Counted from the stretch's first letter, positions 28,120 to 37,945 are shown. The stretch is 64,000 nucleotides of DNA from Flavobacterium anhuiense (GCF_900101855.1 NZ_FMVC01000001.1:521710-585709), one strand, 5' to 3'. Notes: a model not told the origin generated them from the letters alone. Made by a program: numbers and translations.

Positions 28120-29454
28120 TTATTTTTCTCCAAATATCTTAATATCATCAACCATAAATGCACCATTTAATGTTTTGTCTTTTCCTGATCCGATGTATTT
28201 AAAGGCAATATTTATGTTTCCAGAATAAGTCGAAAGATCGATTCCTCCAGAACTGATAAACTCACGCGAAGGAGTCGAAAGTGTTGGAACTTTTGCTTCC
28301 AATTTTGTCCATTTTGCTTTGGTCACGCTTGCGCCATCAAAATTAGTTGAAACGTAAACCTCTAATGTATTTAACGGAGAATCAATTTTCAAATCGTGTT
28401 GCGCACTTCTAAAAGAAAGCACTGCATTTTTATATCCCGTTAGATTTATTTTAGGCGAAACAAGCCAAGCCACGTTCTCGGCTGCAGTTGTGCTTGTTGT
28501 ATTGAATTCTGCATAGCCATTACCAGAATATACCATACTTTTCCAGAGTTTTGTTGCTTTCTCTACAATGTTGCTCCATCCCGGAAGTGCAAAATTGACA
28601 TTGTTTTTAACAGACTGAAAATCTTCTGAAAAAAATGGAGTATTTCTTTTTCCATTCATCACAATATCACTTTCGTATCGAACCATAAATTGATAATCTG
28701 TACCAAATTTGGTTAGAATTCCTTTCACTTTTCCGCTTCCTTCCGGTACAGCATGATCTGCAAATTTTGCATAACTACTGGTTCTAAAAATAATCTGATT
28801 TCCTGTTTTGTCTCTCAAATACCAGTTTGTTGAACCTCCAACATTATTAGATTCTTCAAAATAATGGCGTCCTAATGCGGCTTCGGTAAATTCCACATCT
28901 TTTAATTCTATCAAAGTATTTAGCTTAGAATCTGAAAGCGCTTCTTCCACAGAAAGTGATTTAACCAACTGGTTCTCGTCTATATTTGTGCACGAAGCGT
29001 TTAATACATTTTTATATTCGTTTTGGGAAATTCTGCCAATTGTCGGATCACCAGCATTACTCACATACAAACTCCCAATTCTTAAACCGCCGTAATACAA
29101 ATCTGTAAATTGATTTTTAAGTTTTACAAACACTTTATTTCCCACTCGGAAATCTATATAAGTATTTGTGGCATCAATAGGGACGCTGAAACCAATTGCT
29201 GGTGCTTTTTCAGTTTCTTTGGTCTGCAATGAAATAGTCTTAAAAAAATTGCCTCCTTCGTCGCTCGAAACTACGTAAGCTTCAATAATGTCGTCATACA
29301 AATATTGTTTCGCTGTTGTACCCGAAAGCTCATAGACTTTTTCTACACTTTTATTTACAGGAAGATTGGGCTGAGTGCATGCTAATTTTGGAGTTTCAAC
29401 TTCTTTAGTGCAACTAATTAGGGATAATGCAAACAATAAAATAATTTTTTTCAT
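28120..29454 (-). CDS. DUF5689 lipoprotein with C-terminal jelly-roll (choice-of-anchor J) domain
   Basis: A 444-aa surface lipoprotein. The signal ends in LISC (Cys15). DUF5689-like region at about 35-270 (YVVSSDEGGNFFKTISLQ, VGNKVFVKLKNQ), then a choice-of-anchor-J-like domain at about 275-444 (FFSEDF, PGWSNI, AWLVSPKINLTGY, GAFMVDDIKIFGEK). It is encoded 20 bp behind the TonB receptor and probably works with it at the cell surface, much as SusD does with SusC, although it is not SusD-related. The substrate is unknown. Confidence 0.85.
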   Translation of the reverse strand: MKKIILLFALSLISCTKEVETPKLACTQPNLPVNKSVEKVYELSGTTAKQYLYDDIIEAYVVSSDEGGNFFKTISLQTKETEKAPAIGFSVPIDATNTYIDFRVGNKVFVKLKNQFTDLYYGGLRIGSLYVSNAGDPTIGRISQNEYKNVLNASCTNIDENQLVKSLSVEEALSDSKLNTLIELKDVEFTEAALGRHYFEESNNVGGSTNWYLRDKTGNQIIFRTSSYAKFADHAVPEGSGKVKGILTKFGTDYQFMVRYESDIVMNGKRNTPFFSEDFQSVKNNVNFALPGWSNIVEKATKLWKSMVYSGNGYAEFNTTSTTAAENVAWLVSPKINLTGYKNAVLSFRSAQHDLKIDSPLNTLEVYVSTNFDGASVTKAKWTKLEAKVPTLSTPSREFISSGGIDLSTYSGNINIAFKYIGSGKDKTLNGAFMVDDIKIFGEK

Positions 29455-29474
29455 GAGAAATAAGGTTTTCTGTT

Positions 29475-32294
29475 TTATAAACCGATTGTAAGATTTAGAA
29501 AATAAGTTCGTCCATAACCATAATAATATCTTGGTCCAAAAGATGGTGTTCCGCTTGAAACATCTTGATTCAATGCTCTAAAATTGGCATTTCTTGCCTG
29601 TTCAAAACCGCCTGTTTTATATATTAAATCCAAAACATTATTGACACTGGCAAAAAGTCCCACATATTTTTTATGAATACGCCAAGATTTGCCTCCGTTA
29701 AAATTCAGCAACATGACAGGTTTATATTTTTCTTGTTTTAGCAATTCTTTCCCTCTTTCGGAAGTTGCCTCAGGAAAAGGAAAACCATTTGCCGGATTGA
29801 TGTAAAATTGAGATGTTCTAGAAATTGGCGAAACATCTATATAACTCTCTGCCAAATAATTGATATTGCCACCAAACCACCAAAACTTCGGATCACGATA
29901 TTCTACTCCAAATGAATAGGCTTGCTGAGGAGTTCCCGGCTGTTTGTAATTCTTTAAATAAGCGGGTCCAAAATCAAAAGTGGTTTGCACTCCTTCTTTT
30001 GCTCTATTGGCATCATTTACAATCATTACATTTGGGTTACTGGTATAGACGTAATTTCCAAATGCTGCCGAGAAAGTTGTTTTTAATGTTGGCCAAATTT
30101 GATATTCAAAACTTAATTCTGCTCCCGTATTTTTCTTATCCAAGTTGGTCAGAGTCTGGCTGACAAATGCATTGGTCGAATCATAACCAGAACCATTGTC
30201 AAAAATACCTTCAGCATAGAAATAAGAAGTTCTGGAAGTATTTTTAATTGCTGTATAATAGGCTGTTAAGCGTAATTTGAGTTTTGCTGAACGATATACA
30301 TAATTAGCCTCAGCGCTGCTGATATTTTCACTTTCAATTCCGTCTACAACATTATTATTCAAACGTGAATTTGAAAAAGTATTCCGCAGAGAAGGCGCTC
30401 TTGTAAAATGTGCGGCATTAAAAAACAACAATTGTTTTCCTGAAATTTTATAAGTGAAACCGCCTTTGAAAGCGAAATTCTCAAAATTTACTTTCTCACT
30501 TTTTCCCAATGAATTTGTCGGATACAATCCATTTTGATACAATCCTTCTCTCTGATAATCTGACATGGAATAGGATTGAGCTAAGAAGAATTCTGTTTTA
30601 TTGTAACTAAATTTAAACTGCGTAATAACATCTAAGGTATTAGCCAATAAATTGTAATTGTATCCGTAAATATCTCCTACTCCAACTTGGCGATTTGGAT
30701 GCTGTAAATCAGACTGAGAAAGGCTTCCTTTGTAAAAAGTGTCAATATCTTCAAAATATGCTCCGCCAAGAAGGTCTAATAAATACTGAAAATTATGCGA
30801 TTTTAATTTCTTAAAAGTAAATCCGCCATCAAAAGAAATATTAGGCGTTATCTGTGTATTCAGATTTGAATTTACTGCAAAAGTCTGATCATCTGTTCTG
30901 TCTTCATACAGCACATAATGGCTCTGCGCAGGCACATAACTACTCTGTTCTATTTTTTGATTGGCAAAATACATTTCGTTCCAATTAATCTGGGGATTTG
31001 CTAAAAATGCTATTTTGCTTTTTTCTGCATTTTCATAATCTGGAGTAAATTCACCCGAAAACTCTCCTTGATCTTTAGCATAAAGCGAACTAAAATAACT
31101 TGGCATTTTTTTATAATAAACAGGATCGGGACTATCAGCATTTTGGTAATCGATATTGCTATTTCCAACTTTTCCGAACTGATACATTATACCTGAATTC
31201 AGATTGGTTTTATCATCAATTTTAAAATAGTGATTCAGCATAAAGAGTGGCTCTTCTACATTTTTTGTTCTTGCATTTCTCTTTTCACCATTCTGAAATC
31301 CCCAATATGAGTTGTATTTTTCGCTCATTAAATCGGTTACTTCACTAGTATTCGCTGAGTTCTTTCCTCGTGAATTTGGCGTATAAAACCCTGTAAAATT
31401 GATTGAATTCCTGCTGTTTAATTTCTTTTCAACACTAAGAAAAAAAGAATTGGCATCGAAATTTGTGCCTTCAAAATATCCTTGATCGGCCCAGCGTTTT
31501 CCAGCTGATACCACAAAAGCCCACCCAGAAGCATTCATCCCTGAGGCATAAGTTCCGTTTGCTCGCCACAAATAAGTAGTATTGCTTCCAGAAAACGTGA
31601 GCGATGCTCCTTTTCGATACAAGGAAGCGCGTGTAAAAATCTGCTGTGTGCCTAAAATACCTCCAAAAGTATAATTGGAAGCTGCTGTTCCAACCGAGAA
31701 TTCCTGATTTCTAAGCACATTGTTTAAACCTCCCCAATTGCTCCATTGCGGTCTGCCATCGTAGATTTTGTTCATTGCCATTCCGTTAAGCATCGTGATT
31801 GCATTTTCGCTGTCTAAACCACGCATGCGAAATCGAGCTTGTCCCCAATTGAAAGCTGCCGCCTGCATAAAAGCATCTCTTGATGATTGCAAAAGTCCCG
31901 AAGTCATTTCAGACGAACTATTATCCTCTGAGAAATCGCTATCTGATAAAGTGATTAATGCAGCAGGAACCTCATCTGAATAAGTGTCTTCTAACTGTAA
32001 TATTCCGAGATTAATATTCTGTCCAGCATTGGACTTTACTTTCAAAAGAAAATCTTTGTATCCTTGGCTTCTTAGTAAAAGTAATTGTTCTTTTTTGGGA
32101 AATATATGAAGTTCAAATTTTCCCGATTTTGAAGTAAGCTGCATCACAGCTGTGTTCTGTATCGTCACCACTACATTTTCGAGCGGATTCTGCGTTCGGG
32201 CATCAATAACAATTCCTGTTACTGTTATTTCTTGTTGTGCAAAAGCAAAATTAAAGAACCAAAAAATAAAGATGAATGCGTAGTTTTTTACCAT
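29475..32294 (-). CDS. TonB-dependent outer-membrane receptor
   Basis: A 939-aa receptor. It has a signal peptide (1-19), then an N-terminal carboxypeptidase-regulatory-like domain at about 20-100 (ITVTGIVIDARTQNPLENVVVTI), a plug at about 115-235 (RFRMRGLDSENAITMLNGM) and a 22-strand barrel to the end (YFLNLTIGL). It imports a substrate across the outer membrane using TonB energy. The pair with the downstream DUF5689 lipoprotein is the main clue to function. No sigma/anti-sigma regulator is adjacent. Confidence 0.93.
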   Translation of the reverse strand: MVKNYAFIFIFWFFNFAFAQQEITVTGIVIDARTQNPLENVVVTIQNTAVMQLTSKSGKFELHIFPKKEQLLLLRSQGYKDFLLKVKSNAGQNINLGILQLEDTYSDEVPAALITLSDSDFSEDNSSSEMTSGLLQSSRDAFMQAAAFNWGQARFRMRGLDSENAITMLNGMAMNKIYDGRPQWSNWGGLNNVLRNQEFSVGTAASNYTFGGILGTQQIFTRASLYRKGASLTFSGSNTTYLWRANGTYASGMNASGWAFVVSAGKRWADQGYFEGTNFDANSFFLSVEKKLNSRNSINFTGFYTPNSRGKNSANTSEVTDLMSEKYNSYWGFQNGEKRNARTKNVEEPLFMLNHYFKIDDKTNLNSGIMYQFGKVGNSNIDYQNADSPDPVYYKKMPSYFSSLYAKDQGEFSGEFTPDYENAEKSKIAFLANPQINWNEMYFANQKIEQSSYVPAQSHYVLYEDRTDDQTFAVNSNLNTQITPNISFDGGFTFKKLKSHNFQYLLDLLGGAYFEDIDTFYKGSLSQSDLQHPNRQVGVGDIYGYNYNLLANTLDVITQFKFSYNKTEFFLAQSYSMSDYQREGLYQNGLYPTNSLGKSEKVNFENFAFKGGFTYKISGKQLLFFNAAHFTRAPSLRNTFSNSRLNNNVVDGIESENISSAEANYVYRSAKLKLRLTAYYTAIKNTSRTSYFYAEGIFDNGSGYDSTNAFVSQTLTNLDKKNTGAELSFEYQIWPTLKTTFSAAFGNYVYTSNPNVMIVNDANRAKEGVQTTFDFGPAYLKNYKQPGTPQQAYSFGVEYRDPKFWWFGGNINYLAESYIDVSPISRTSQFYINPANGFPFPEATSERGKELLKQEKYKPVMLLNFNGGKSWRIHKKYVGLFASVNNVLDLIYKTGGFEQARNANFRALNQDVSSGTPSFGPRYYYGYGRTYFLNLTIGL

Positions 32295-32514
32295 TAAAAC
32301 CTGTTATTAACTTTTAAATATTCTTAGGATTAAAATCCTTAATTCAAAAGATAAAATTGGTTTTTGGAAAAAGAGAAACTTATAACTTTAACGTCTAAGT
32401 TAGAAATTCAAAAATAAACAAATTATTTAAATATAAGTAAATTCTTTCAAATTTATTTCAGTTTAAGTAAATAATAGCTAAAAATAATAAATCTTAAAAA
32501 CAATTATATTAAGC

Positions 32515-33729
32515 CTATGTCCTAATTTTAGAAACCATAAAAGCAATCAGAACTCCAAAAATTCCGATAAAGGCAAAAGAAAACTGCAGTCCGAAACTTT
32601 GTGCAATGTGCCCAATTACAGGCGGTCCCATTAAGAAACCTAAGAAACTTACGCTCGAAACAATCGTTAAAGCTTCTCCCGCTGGAACTGTCGGGTTTTT
32701 ACCTGCAATGCTGTAAACAGTAGGAACAATCGTTGCAACGCCCAAACCTACAAACATAAAAGCAATGGTACACGGAATGATATAAGGAAGAAAAACCGCT
32801 GTAAAAAGTCCAGCCGAAATCATAACACCGCTAATCTGCATGACACGTTCGCGTCCAAATTTATTGATTAATCCGTCGCCAAGAAATCTTCCGCTAGCCA
32901 TCATAATCATAAAAGAAGTATACCCTAAAACAACCAATGGTCCTGGAGCTTTTACAATATCTTTAAAATAAACTCCGCTCCAGTCAAACATAACACCTTC
33001 GCTGGCCATACTGCAAAATCCGATAACACCTAGCCAAAGCAGAGCCGTGTCTGGTTTTACAAATAGTTTTTTGCCTTCTTCTTTGGGTTTCTTTTTTTCT
33101 TTGGCTCTAACCAAAAATTTAAAGTTAAATGCCACCATCAATAAAACAATTCCGGCTACAATAATAAAATGATGCAGCGGACTTAATTTTAAAGCCAGCA
33201 TTCCTAAACCAACCAGTGCGCCTGTAAATCCGGCAAAACTCCACATTCCGTGAAACGAAGACATAATTGTTTTTTTAAACAAAACTTCGGTATAAACACC
33301 TTGTGTGTTTACAGCAATATTGGCTAAGTTTCCGAAAAGACCAAATAAAAATAATCCGAGGGATAATTGTAATGATGTTGTTGCCAAACCTAAATTAATA
33401 AGGCACAAAACATACATGATTAAGGAGAAAATCAAAATGCGATGGCTTCCAAATTTAGTAACCATTTTGCCTGAAAAAGGCATAATAACCAATTGCCCAA
33501 CCGGAAGCGCAAAAAGTATAGAACCCAAATCACCTTCTGTTAAATGCAAAGCTGTTTTGATATCTGGAATTCTACTCGCCCATGTGGCAAAACTCAAACC
33601 CATTCCGAAATAAAACATTCCAACAGCAAAACGAATGCGATTTAAATAGGAAGCTTTGGCTTCTCTAAATACTTTCTTGATTTTTGCTTTGGTCTGAAAA
33701 AGCGATAATGGATTAATGTTTATCAGCAT
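32515..33729 (-). CDS. MFS transporter (YbjJ-like)
   Basis: A major facilitator with about 12 transmembrane helices over 404 aa. GMGLSFATWASRIPDIK lies near the first helix, and FGSHRILIFSL and KFGRERVMQISGV are MFS motif A-like loops. Substrate unknown; relatives are often assigned to sugar or multidrug families without proof. The start is set at the first ATG, 33729; the frame could extend to a TTG at 33777. Co-directional with the oxidoreductases upstream, but a repeat-filled gap of about 460 bp separates them. Confidence 0.85.
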   Translation of the reverse strand: MLININPLSLFQTKAKIKKVFREAKASYLNRIRFAVGMFYFGMGLSFATWASRIPDIKTALHLTEGDLGSILFALPVGQLVIMPFSGKMVTKFGSHRILIFSLIMYVLCLINLGLATTSLQLSLGLFLFGLFGNLANIAVNTQGVYTEVLFKKTIMSSFHGMWSFAGFTGALVGLGMLALKLSPLHHFIIVAGIVLLMVAFNFKFLVRAKEKKKPKEEGKKLFVKPDTALLWLGVIGFCSMASEGVMFDWSGVYFKDIVKAPGPLVVLGYTSFMIMMASGRFLGDGLINKFGRERVMQISGVMISAGLFTAVFLPYIIPCTIAFMFVGLGVATIVPTVYSIAGKNPTVPAGEALTIVSSVSFLGFLMGPPVIGHIAQSFGLQFSFAFIGIFGVLIAFMVSKIRT

Positions 33730-33962
33730 ATTGATTTTTATTGGAATGTTGTCAAAAATACTAAAAACGCTCGTCAAAGTGCATAAAGCCTAAGATTATC
33801 TACAATATACAACGTTATTGTTTATAAATTGAGAGGTTTTTAATTGAATTCTTATTATTAAAATTACGATTTTTCGGGTTTACTAGAATTATAATTTGTT
33901 TCATTTTTTTATGTAAACAAAAAAAGGGATTCTCAATTTTTGAGATATCCCGTTCTATTTAC

Positions 33963-34127
33963 ATTTCGTTGTTCCGTAGGAACATTTCGTCGGTAGAAAA
34001 AAATAATATCCCATCACATTTACGTTCCGTAGGAACGTTTGATTTTGGTGTCATTTTAACAATTTAATGTATCAAACGTTCCTACGGAACGAAAAATTTA
34101 CCGACGAGACATTCCTAATGGAATGTT
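33963..34127. repeat. Nested REP-like palindrome cluster
   Basis: Cores GTTCCGTAGGAAC (33971-33983) and ACGTTCCGTAGGAACGT (34022-34038), the inverted ACGTTCCTACGGAACG (34076-34091) and ACATTCC-taat-GGAATGT (34109-34125) are nested. A 21-bp arm at 34023-34043 is perfectly complementary to 34071-34091. The outer TCGTCGGTA (33988) pairs with TACCGACGA near 34100. No gene lies in 33730-34190. The pattern resembles REP/BIME elements; no RAYT transposase is in the window. Confidence 0.75.
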
Positions 34128-34236
34128 TTTAATATATGCTTATCACCTTTTGCTGTGCATTCTACCAATCAGACATTCCTACGGAACGTTTTATGATATG
34201 CCTATTACCTTTTGCTGGGCATTACTTGCAATTGCG
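34109..34236. repeat. 64-bp tandem duplication covering the 3' end of the Gfo/Idh/MocA gene
   Basis: Unit 34109-34172 and unit 34173-34236 align over most of their length: each starts ACATTCCTA, a small palindrome, then continues TATGC(T/C)TAT(C/T)ACCTTTTGCTG. In the second unit this is the coding tail of the oxidoreductase. In the first it is a decayed copy that would still read NAQQKVISIY-stop on the minus strand. Confidence 0.7.
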
Positions 34237-35234
34237 GCTTCTATAACCTGCATTACTTTTACGCCTTCATCTGCGGTAACGGGTTCTTTTTTATCATTTG
34301 CAATCGAGTCGTAAACGCCATCAAAGAAACTGAAATAATTGCCTTGAAGCGTAGGAATTTTTTCTCTCACAATTTTACCGTCTATTTCGGTATGCAAAAG
34401 TCCCTGCAAACTTTCGTCTTCTGTTCCCCAAGAATCTAGGTTTGGCTTTTTGCCAATTTTCAATTCGTCTTCCTGAACATCTCCACGAGGTTTTAAAAAT
34501 GAACCTTTTTTTCCGTGAAGTGTATATGCTGGATTCGCTTCTCTAACAAAAAATCCTGCTTTTAAACGGACTCTGAAATTAGAATAAAACAAAGTCAAAT
34601 CGATCCAATCGTCTACAACAGAGTTTTCTCTGGTTACGCGAATGTCGCCAAAAACAGCTTTTGGACATCCAAACAGACTTATTGCCTGATCTATAATATG
34701 CGGACCTAAATCTTTTAGAACTCCAGCTCCGTCATTGGCCGTTTCTTTATGTGCTTTTGGGCTTAGCAACGGATTGTATCTGTCGAAATGAAATTCGGCT
34801 TCGACCAAATCTCCCAAAACGCCATCATCAATTACTTTTTTCACGGTTTTAAAATCGCTGTCCCATCTTCTATTCTGGAAGACAGCCAATTTTAAACCCT
34901 TTTCTTTTGCAATTTTTGCCAATTCTTTTGCTTCTGCAACCGTTGTTGTAAATGCTTTTTCTACCACGGCATGTTTTCCTGCCAAAAGCACTTTTTTAGC
35001 ATATTCGTAATGCGTTCCAACTGGCGTATTTACAATTACCAAATCGACATCATCGTTTAATAATTCGTCTAGCGAAGCGTAACTTTTTACGTATGGATAA
35101 TCTTCTTGAATTAATTTTTTGCTTCTTTCCCAAGAACCTAATAGTTCAAATCCTTCGTGAATATCTAAAAATGGCGCGTGGAAAACTTTCCCCGACATTC
35201 CGTATGATAATAGTGCTGTTTTTATCTTCTGCAT
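34191..35234 (-). CDS. Gfo/Idh/MocA family NAD(P)-dependent oxidoreductase
   Basis: A 347-aa enzyme with an N-terminal Rossmann domain (KTALLSYGMSGKVFHAPFL; VIVNTPVGTHYEYAKK; AGKHAVVEKAFTTT with the family EKP-like motif as EKA). The C-terminal domain includes DLGPHIIDQAISLFG, which carries the catalytic-type Asp/His. Usually acts on sugars, inositols or similar alcohols; the substrate is not known. The last codons lie inside a 64-bp tandem duplication, so its C-terminal residues (IGIS) have been rewritten compared with the downstream relic (ISIY). Confidence 0.88.
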   Translation of the reverse strand: MQKIKTALLSYGMSGKVFHAPFLDIHEGFELLGSWERSKKLIQEDYPYVKSYASLDELLNDDVDLVIVNTPVGTHYEYAKKVLLAGKHAVVEKAFTTTVAEAKELAKIAKEKGLKLAVFQNRRWDSDFKTVKKVIDDGVLGDLVEAEFHFDRYNPLLSPKAHKETANDGAGVLKDLGPHIIDQAISLFGCPKAVFGDIRVTRENSVVDDWIDLTLFYSNFRVRLKAGFFVREANPAYTLHGKKGSFLKPRGDVQEDELKIGKKPNLDSWGTEDESLQGLLHTEIDGKIVREKIPTLQGNYFSFFDGVYDSIANDKKEPVTADEGVKVMQVIEAAIASNAQQKVIGIS

Positions 35235-35254
35235 TGGTATAGTTTTTTTGTTTT

Positions 35255-35283
35255 GCCACGAATTGCACGAATTAACACAAATC
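35255..35283. repeat. Short CACGAATT-word repeat
   Basis: GCCACGAATTGCACGAATTAACACAAATC carries an iterated ACGAATT word of a type I recall as common between Flavobacterium genes. It sits between the OYE gene and the Gfo/Idh/MocA gene. Confidence 0.35.
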
Positions 35284-35299
35284 GGTACGCATAAAATTT

Positions 35300-36370
35300 T
35301 TAAAGTTTAGCTCTTTCGTATTGTTTTGGCCATTGAATATCGTCGTTTAATGTTGCGGCAAAATCTAAAGGCAAGTTCGGATTTCTCAAAGATTCTCTGG
35401 CGAATAAAATCAAATCGGCTTGATTTTTATTTAAGATTTCTTCGGCTTGTTTGGCTTCTGTAATTAATCCGACTGCTCCTGTTGCGATATCTGCTTCAGC
35501 TTTCACTTTTTCTGCAAAAGGAACTTGATAACCTGGCCCTAATGTTATTTTTTGATGCGAAACCAATCCGCCTGACGAAACATCAATTAAATCTACGCCC
35601 TTTTCTTTTAATATTTTAGAAAGCTGAACAGATTCTTCTGGATTCCATCCGTTTTCCGCCCAGTCGGTTGCCGAAATTCTAACAAACAATGGCAAATCTG
35701 AAGGGCATTCTGATTGAACCGCTTCTACAATTTCTAATGTAAAACGGATTCTGTTTTCGAAACTTCCTCCATATTCGTCTGTTCTTACGTTTGTCAGAGG
35801 GGATAAAAACTGATGCAATAAATAACCATGAGCCGCATGGATTTCTACAACCTTATATCCTGCTTCAACCACTCTTTTTGTCGCGGTTTTAAAATCGGAG
35901 ATCACTTTTTGAATTCCGTTTTTGTCCAATGCTTCCGGAAGAAATGGTTCATTTTCATGATATGGAATCGCGCTTGGCGCTACAGTCTGCCATCCGCCTT
36001 TAGCGAAATCTAACTTTTTATTTCCAAGCCACGGAGCCGAAACGCTTGCTTTTCTTCCTGCATGCGCTAATTGAATTCCGGGAATAGAATTTTGAGAAAC
36101 AATAAAGGCATTAATTTGTTTTAGTTTTTCGATATGTTCATCTTTCCAGATTCCAAGATCGGAAGGAGAAATTCTGGCTTCTGGAGAAACCGCCGTTGCT
36201 TCCTGAATAATAAGTCCGGCACCTCCGCTGGCACGGCTTCCTAAATGAACCAGATGCCAATCGTTTGCAAATCCGTCAATTGCAGAATACTGGCACATTG
36301 GCGAAATCGCAATTCTATTTTTTAAGGTGATATTTTTTATGGTAAAGGGAGAAAATAATTTCGTTGCCAT
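35300..36370 (-). CDS. Old-yellow-enzyme family NADPH dehydrogenase (YqjM/NamA-like)
   Basis: An FMN-dependent ene-reductase of the thermophilic-like OYE class. In 356 aa it shows LKNRIAISPMCQYSA (with the YqjM-type Cys/Tyr), IIQEATAVSPEARIS, GIQLAHAGRKAS, VEIHAAHGYLLHQFLSP, RTDEYGGSFENRIRF and the FMN phosphate region GAVGLITEAKQAEEIL. It likely reduces activated C=C bonds in electrophiles. 65 bp separate it from the oxidoreductase downstream on the same strand, suggesting co-transcription. Confidence 0.93.
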   Translation of the reverse strand: MATKLFSPFTIKNITLKNRIAISPMCQYSAIDGFANDWHLVHLGSRASGGAGLIIQEATAVSPEARISPSDLGIWKDEHIEKLKQINAFIVSQNSIPGIQLAHAGRKASVSAPWLGNKKLDFAKGGWQTVAPSAIPYHENEPFLPEALDKNGIQKVISDFKTATKRVVEAGYKVVEIHAAHGYLLHQFLSPLTNVRTDEYGGSFENRIRFTLEIVEAVQSECPSDLPLFVRISATDWAENGWNPEESVQLSKILKEKGVDLIDVSSGGLVSHQKITLGPGYQVPFAEKVKAEADIATGAVGLITEAKQAEEILNKNQADLILFARESLRNPNLPLDFAATLNDDIQWPKQYERAKL

Positions 36371-36535
36371 ATACTTGTAACTTTTAATGATTTTATACTA
36401 CCAATTGAGTAAGGCAGTGTTCAAAAAGTAAAGTTACGGCATCTTGTTAAAACGAGAAATCGAAATGTTTATTAATTAACAAACATTTAAAATCTTAAAC
36501 ACTATCTTGCATACTTATATTAAAATAGAAAACGC

Positions 36536-36543
36536 TACTTTTG
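36536..36543 (+). promoter_or_regulatory. -7 promoter element for rseP
   Basis: TACTTTTG fits TAnnTTTG, 28 bp before the ATG; the nearest TTG upstream is 26 bp away, longer than usual. Confidence 0.4.
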
Positions 36544-36571
36544 TGCGTTAAATACGAATTAAAAACAACAA

Positions 36572-37915
36572 ATGGATATAGTTATCAAACTGTCTCAATT
36601 TCTATTGAGTTTATCTTTACTTATTATTCTTCATGAATTAGGGCATTTTATCCCTGCTAAATTGTTTAAAACTAGAGTCGAAAAATTTTATTTGTTTTTT
36701 GATGTTAAATATTCACTTTTCAAAAAGAAAATCGGAGAAACAGAATATGGTATCGGATGGCTGCCGCTGGGTGGTTATGTGAAAATTTCTGGAATGATTG
36801 ACGAAAGTATGGACAAAGAGCAAATGGCGCTTCCGCCTCAGCCTTGGGAATTTCGTACTAAACCAGCTTGGCAGCGTTTAATTATCATGCTTGGCGGTGT
36901 TACCGTAAACTTTATTCTGGCTTTTATTATCTATATCGGAATGGCATTTGCTTATGGAGATACTTATATTGCAAATGCTGACTTAAAAGATGGTGTGGCA
37001 ATTGAAAATCCTGCTATGCTTAAAGCTGGTTTTAAAACGGGTGATAAAATTATTTCTATAGATGGTAAAGCTGTAGAGAATTTTGACAGCGACATGAACA
37101 TGAATGTGATCATGGCTAAACATATTTTGATCGAAAGAGACGGAAAACAGCAAACTATTACAATGCCGACCGATTTTGTGGATCAGCTTTCTAAAACAGA
37201 AAAAGGAATGCTAATCGATATCCGCAGACCTTTTGCTATCGGAAAAGTTGGAGAAGAATCGCCTAATCAGAATTTGAAAGCAAAAGATTTGATTCTTTCT
37301 CTTAACGGACAAAAAGTTAAATATTTTGATGAAGCAAAAGCAATCTTAGCAGCTAATAAAGGAAAATCAATTTCTGCAGTTGTTTTACGCGATTTAAAAG
37401 AAACACCTCTTACTGTGAAGGTTTCTCCAGAAGGAACTTTAGGTGTTTTTGCTGGTGGTTTAGACATGAAATCATTGGAGAAATTAGGATACTATAAAAT
37501 AAGCACTAAAGAATATGGTTTCTTCGAATCTATTCCGATTGGTCTTGAAAAAGGAAAAGATCAATTAGTAGGTTACGGAAAACAATTGAAGATGATTTTT
37601 AATCCTGAAACTAAAGCTTACAAACAAGTGGGTGGTTTTGCGGCGATTTACAACATTTTCCCTAGTTCTTGGAGCTGGGAAGTTTTCTGGTCAATCACAG
37701 CTTTATTGTCAATTATGCTTGGCGTTATGAATTTATTGCCAATTCCGGCTCTTGATGGTGGGCACGTAATGTTTTTATTGTATGAAATTATTAGCGGCAA
37801 AAAACCAAGCGACAAATTCCTAGAGAATGCGCAAATGGTTGGTTTTGTTTTACTTATTTCACTGCTACTATTTGCTAATGGTAACGACATTTACAAGGCC
37901 ATTGTAGGCAAGTAA
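36572..37915 (+). CDS. rseP: Site-2 intramembrane zinc protease RseP (M50)
   Basis: Cleaves membrane-embedded substrates such as anti-sigma factors or signal-peptide remnants. The 447-aa protein has the zinc motif HELGH at 21-25 in the first helix, two central PDZ-like regions (FKTGDKIISIDGKAVENF; LILSLNGQKVKYFDEAK) and the C-terminal ligand motif NLLPIPALDGGH. Four membrane segments are expected. The gene is solitary, followed by the tRNA-Asn pair. Confidence 0.95.
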   Translation: MDIVIKLSQFLLSLSLLIILHELGHFIPAKLFKTRVEKFYLFFDVKYSLFKKKIGETEYGIGWLPLGGYVKISGMIDESMDKEQMALPPQPWEFRTKPAWQRLIIMLGGVTVNFILAFIIYIGMAFAYGDTYIANADLKDGVAIENPAMLKAGFKTGDKIISIDGKAVENFDSDMNMNVIMAKHILIERDGKQQTITMPTDFVDQLSKTEKGMLIDIRRPFAIGKVGEESPNQNLKAKDLILSLNGQKVKYFDEAKAILAANKGKSISAVVLRDLKETPLTVKVSPEGTLGVFAGGLDMKSLEKLGYYKISTKEYGFFESIPIGLEKGKDQLVGYGKQLKMIFNPETKAYKQVGGFAAIYNIFPSSWSWEVFWSITALLSIMLGVMNLLPIPALDGGHVMFLLYEIISGKKPSDKFLENAQMVGFVLLISLLLFANGNDIYKAIVGK

Positions 37916-37945
37916 AAAAAAGTCAAAAAAAGAGTGGAAATGTTT

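Noticed and set aside
32321..32342. AGGATT-aa-AATCCT inverted repeat in the TonB receptor leader as an operator
   Set aside because: Only 6-bp arms, a single copy in an AT-rich leader, and no partner regulator.
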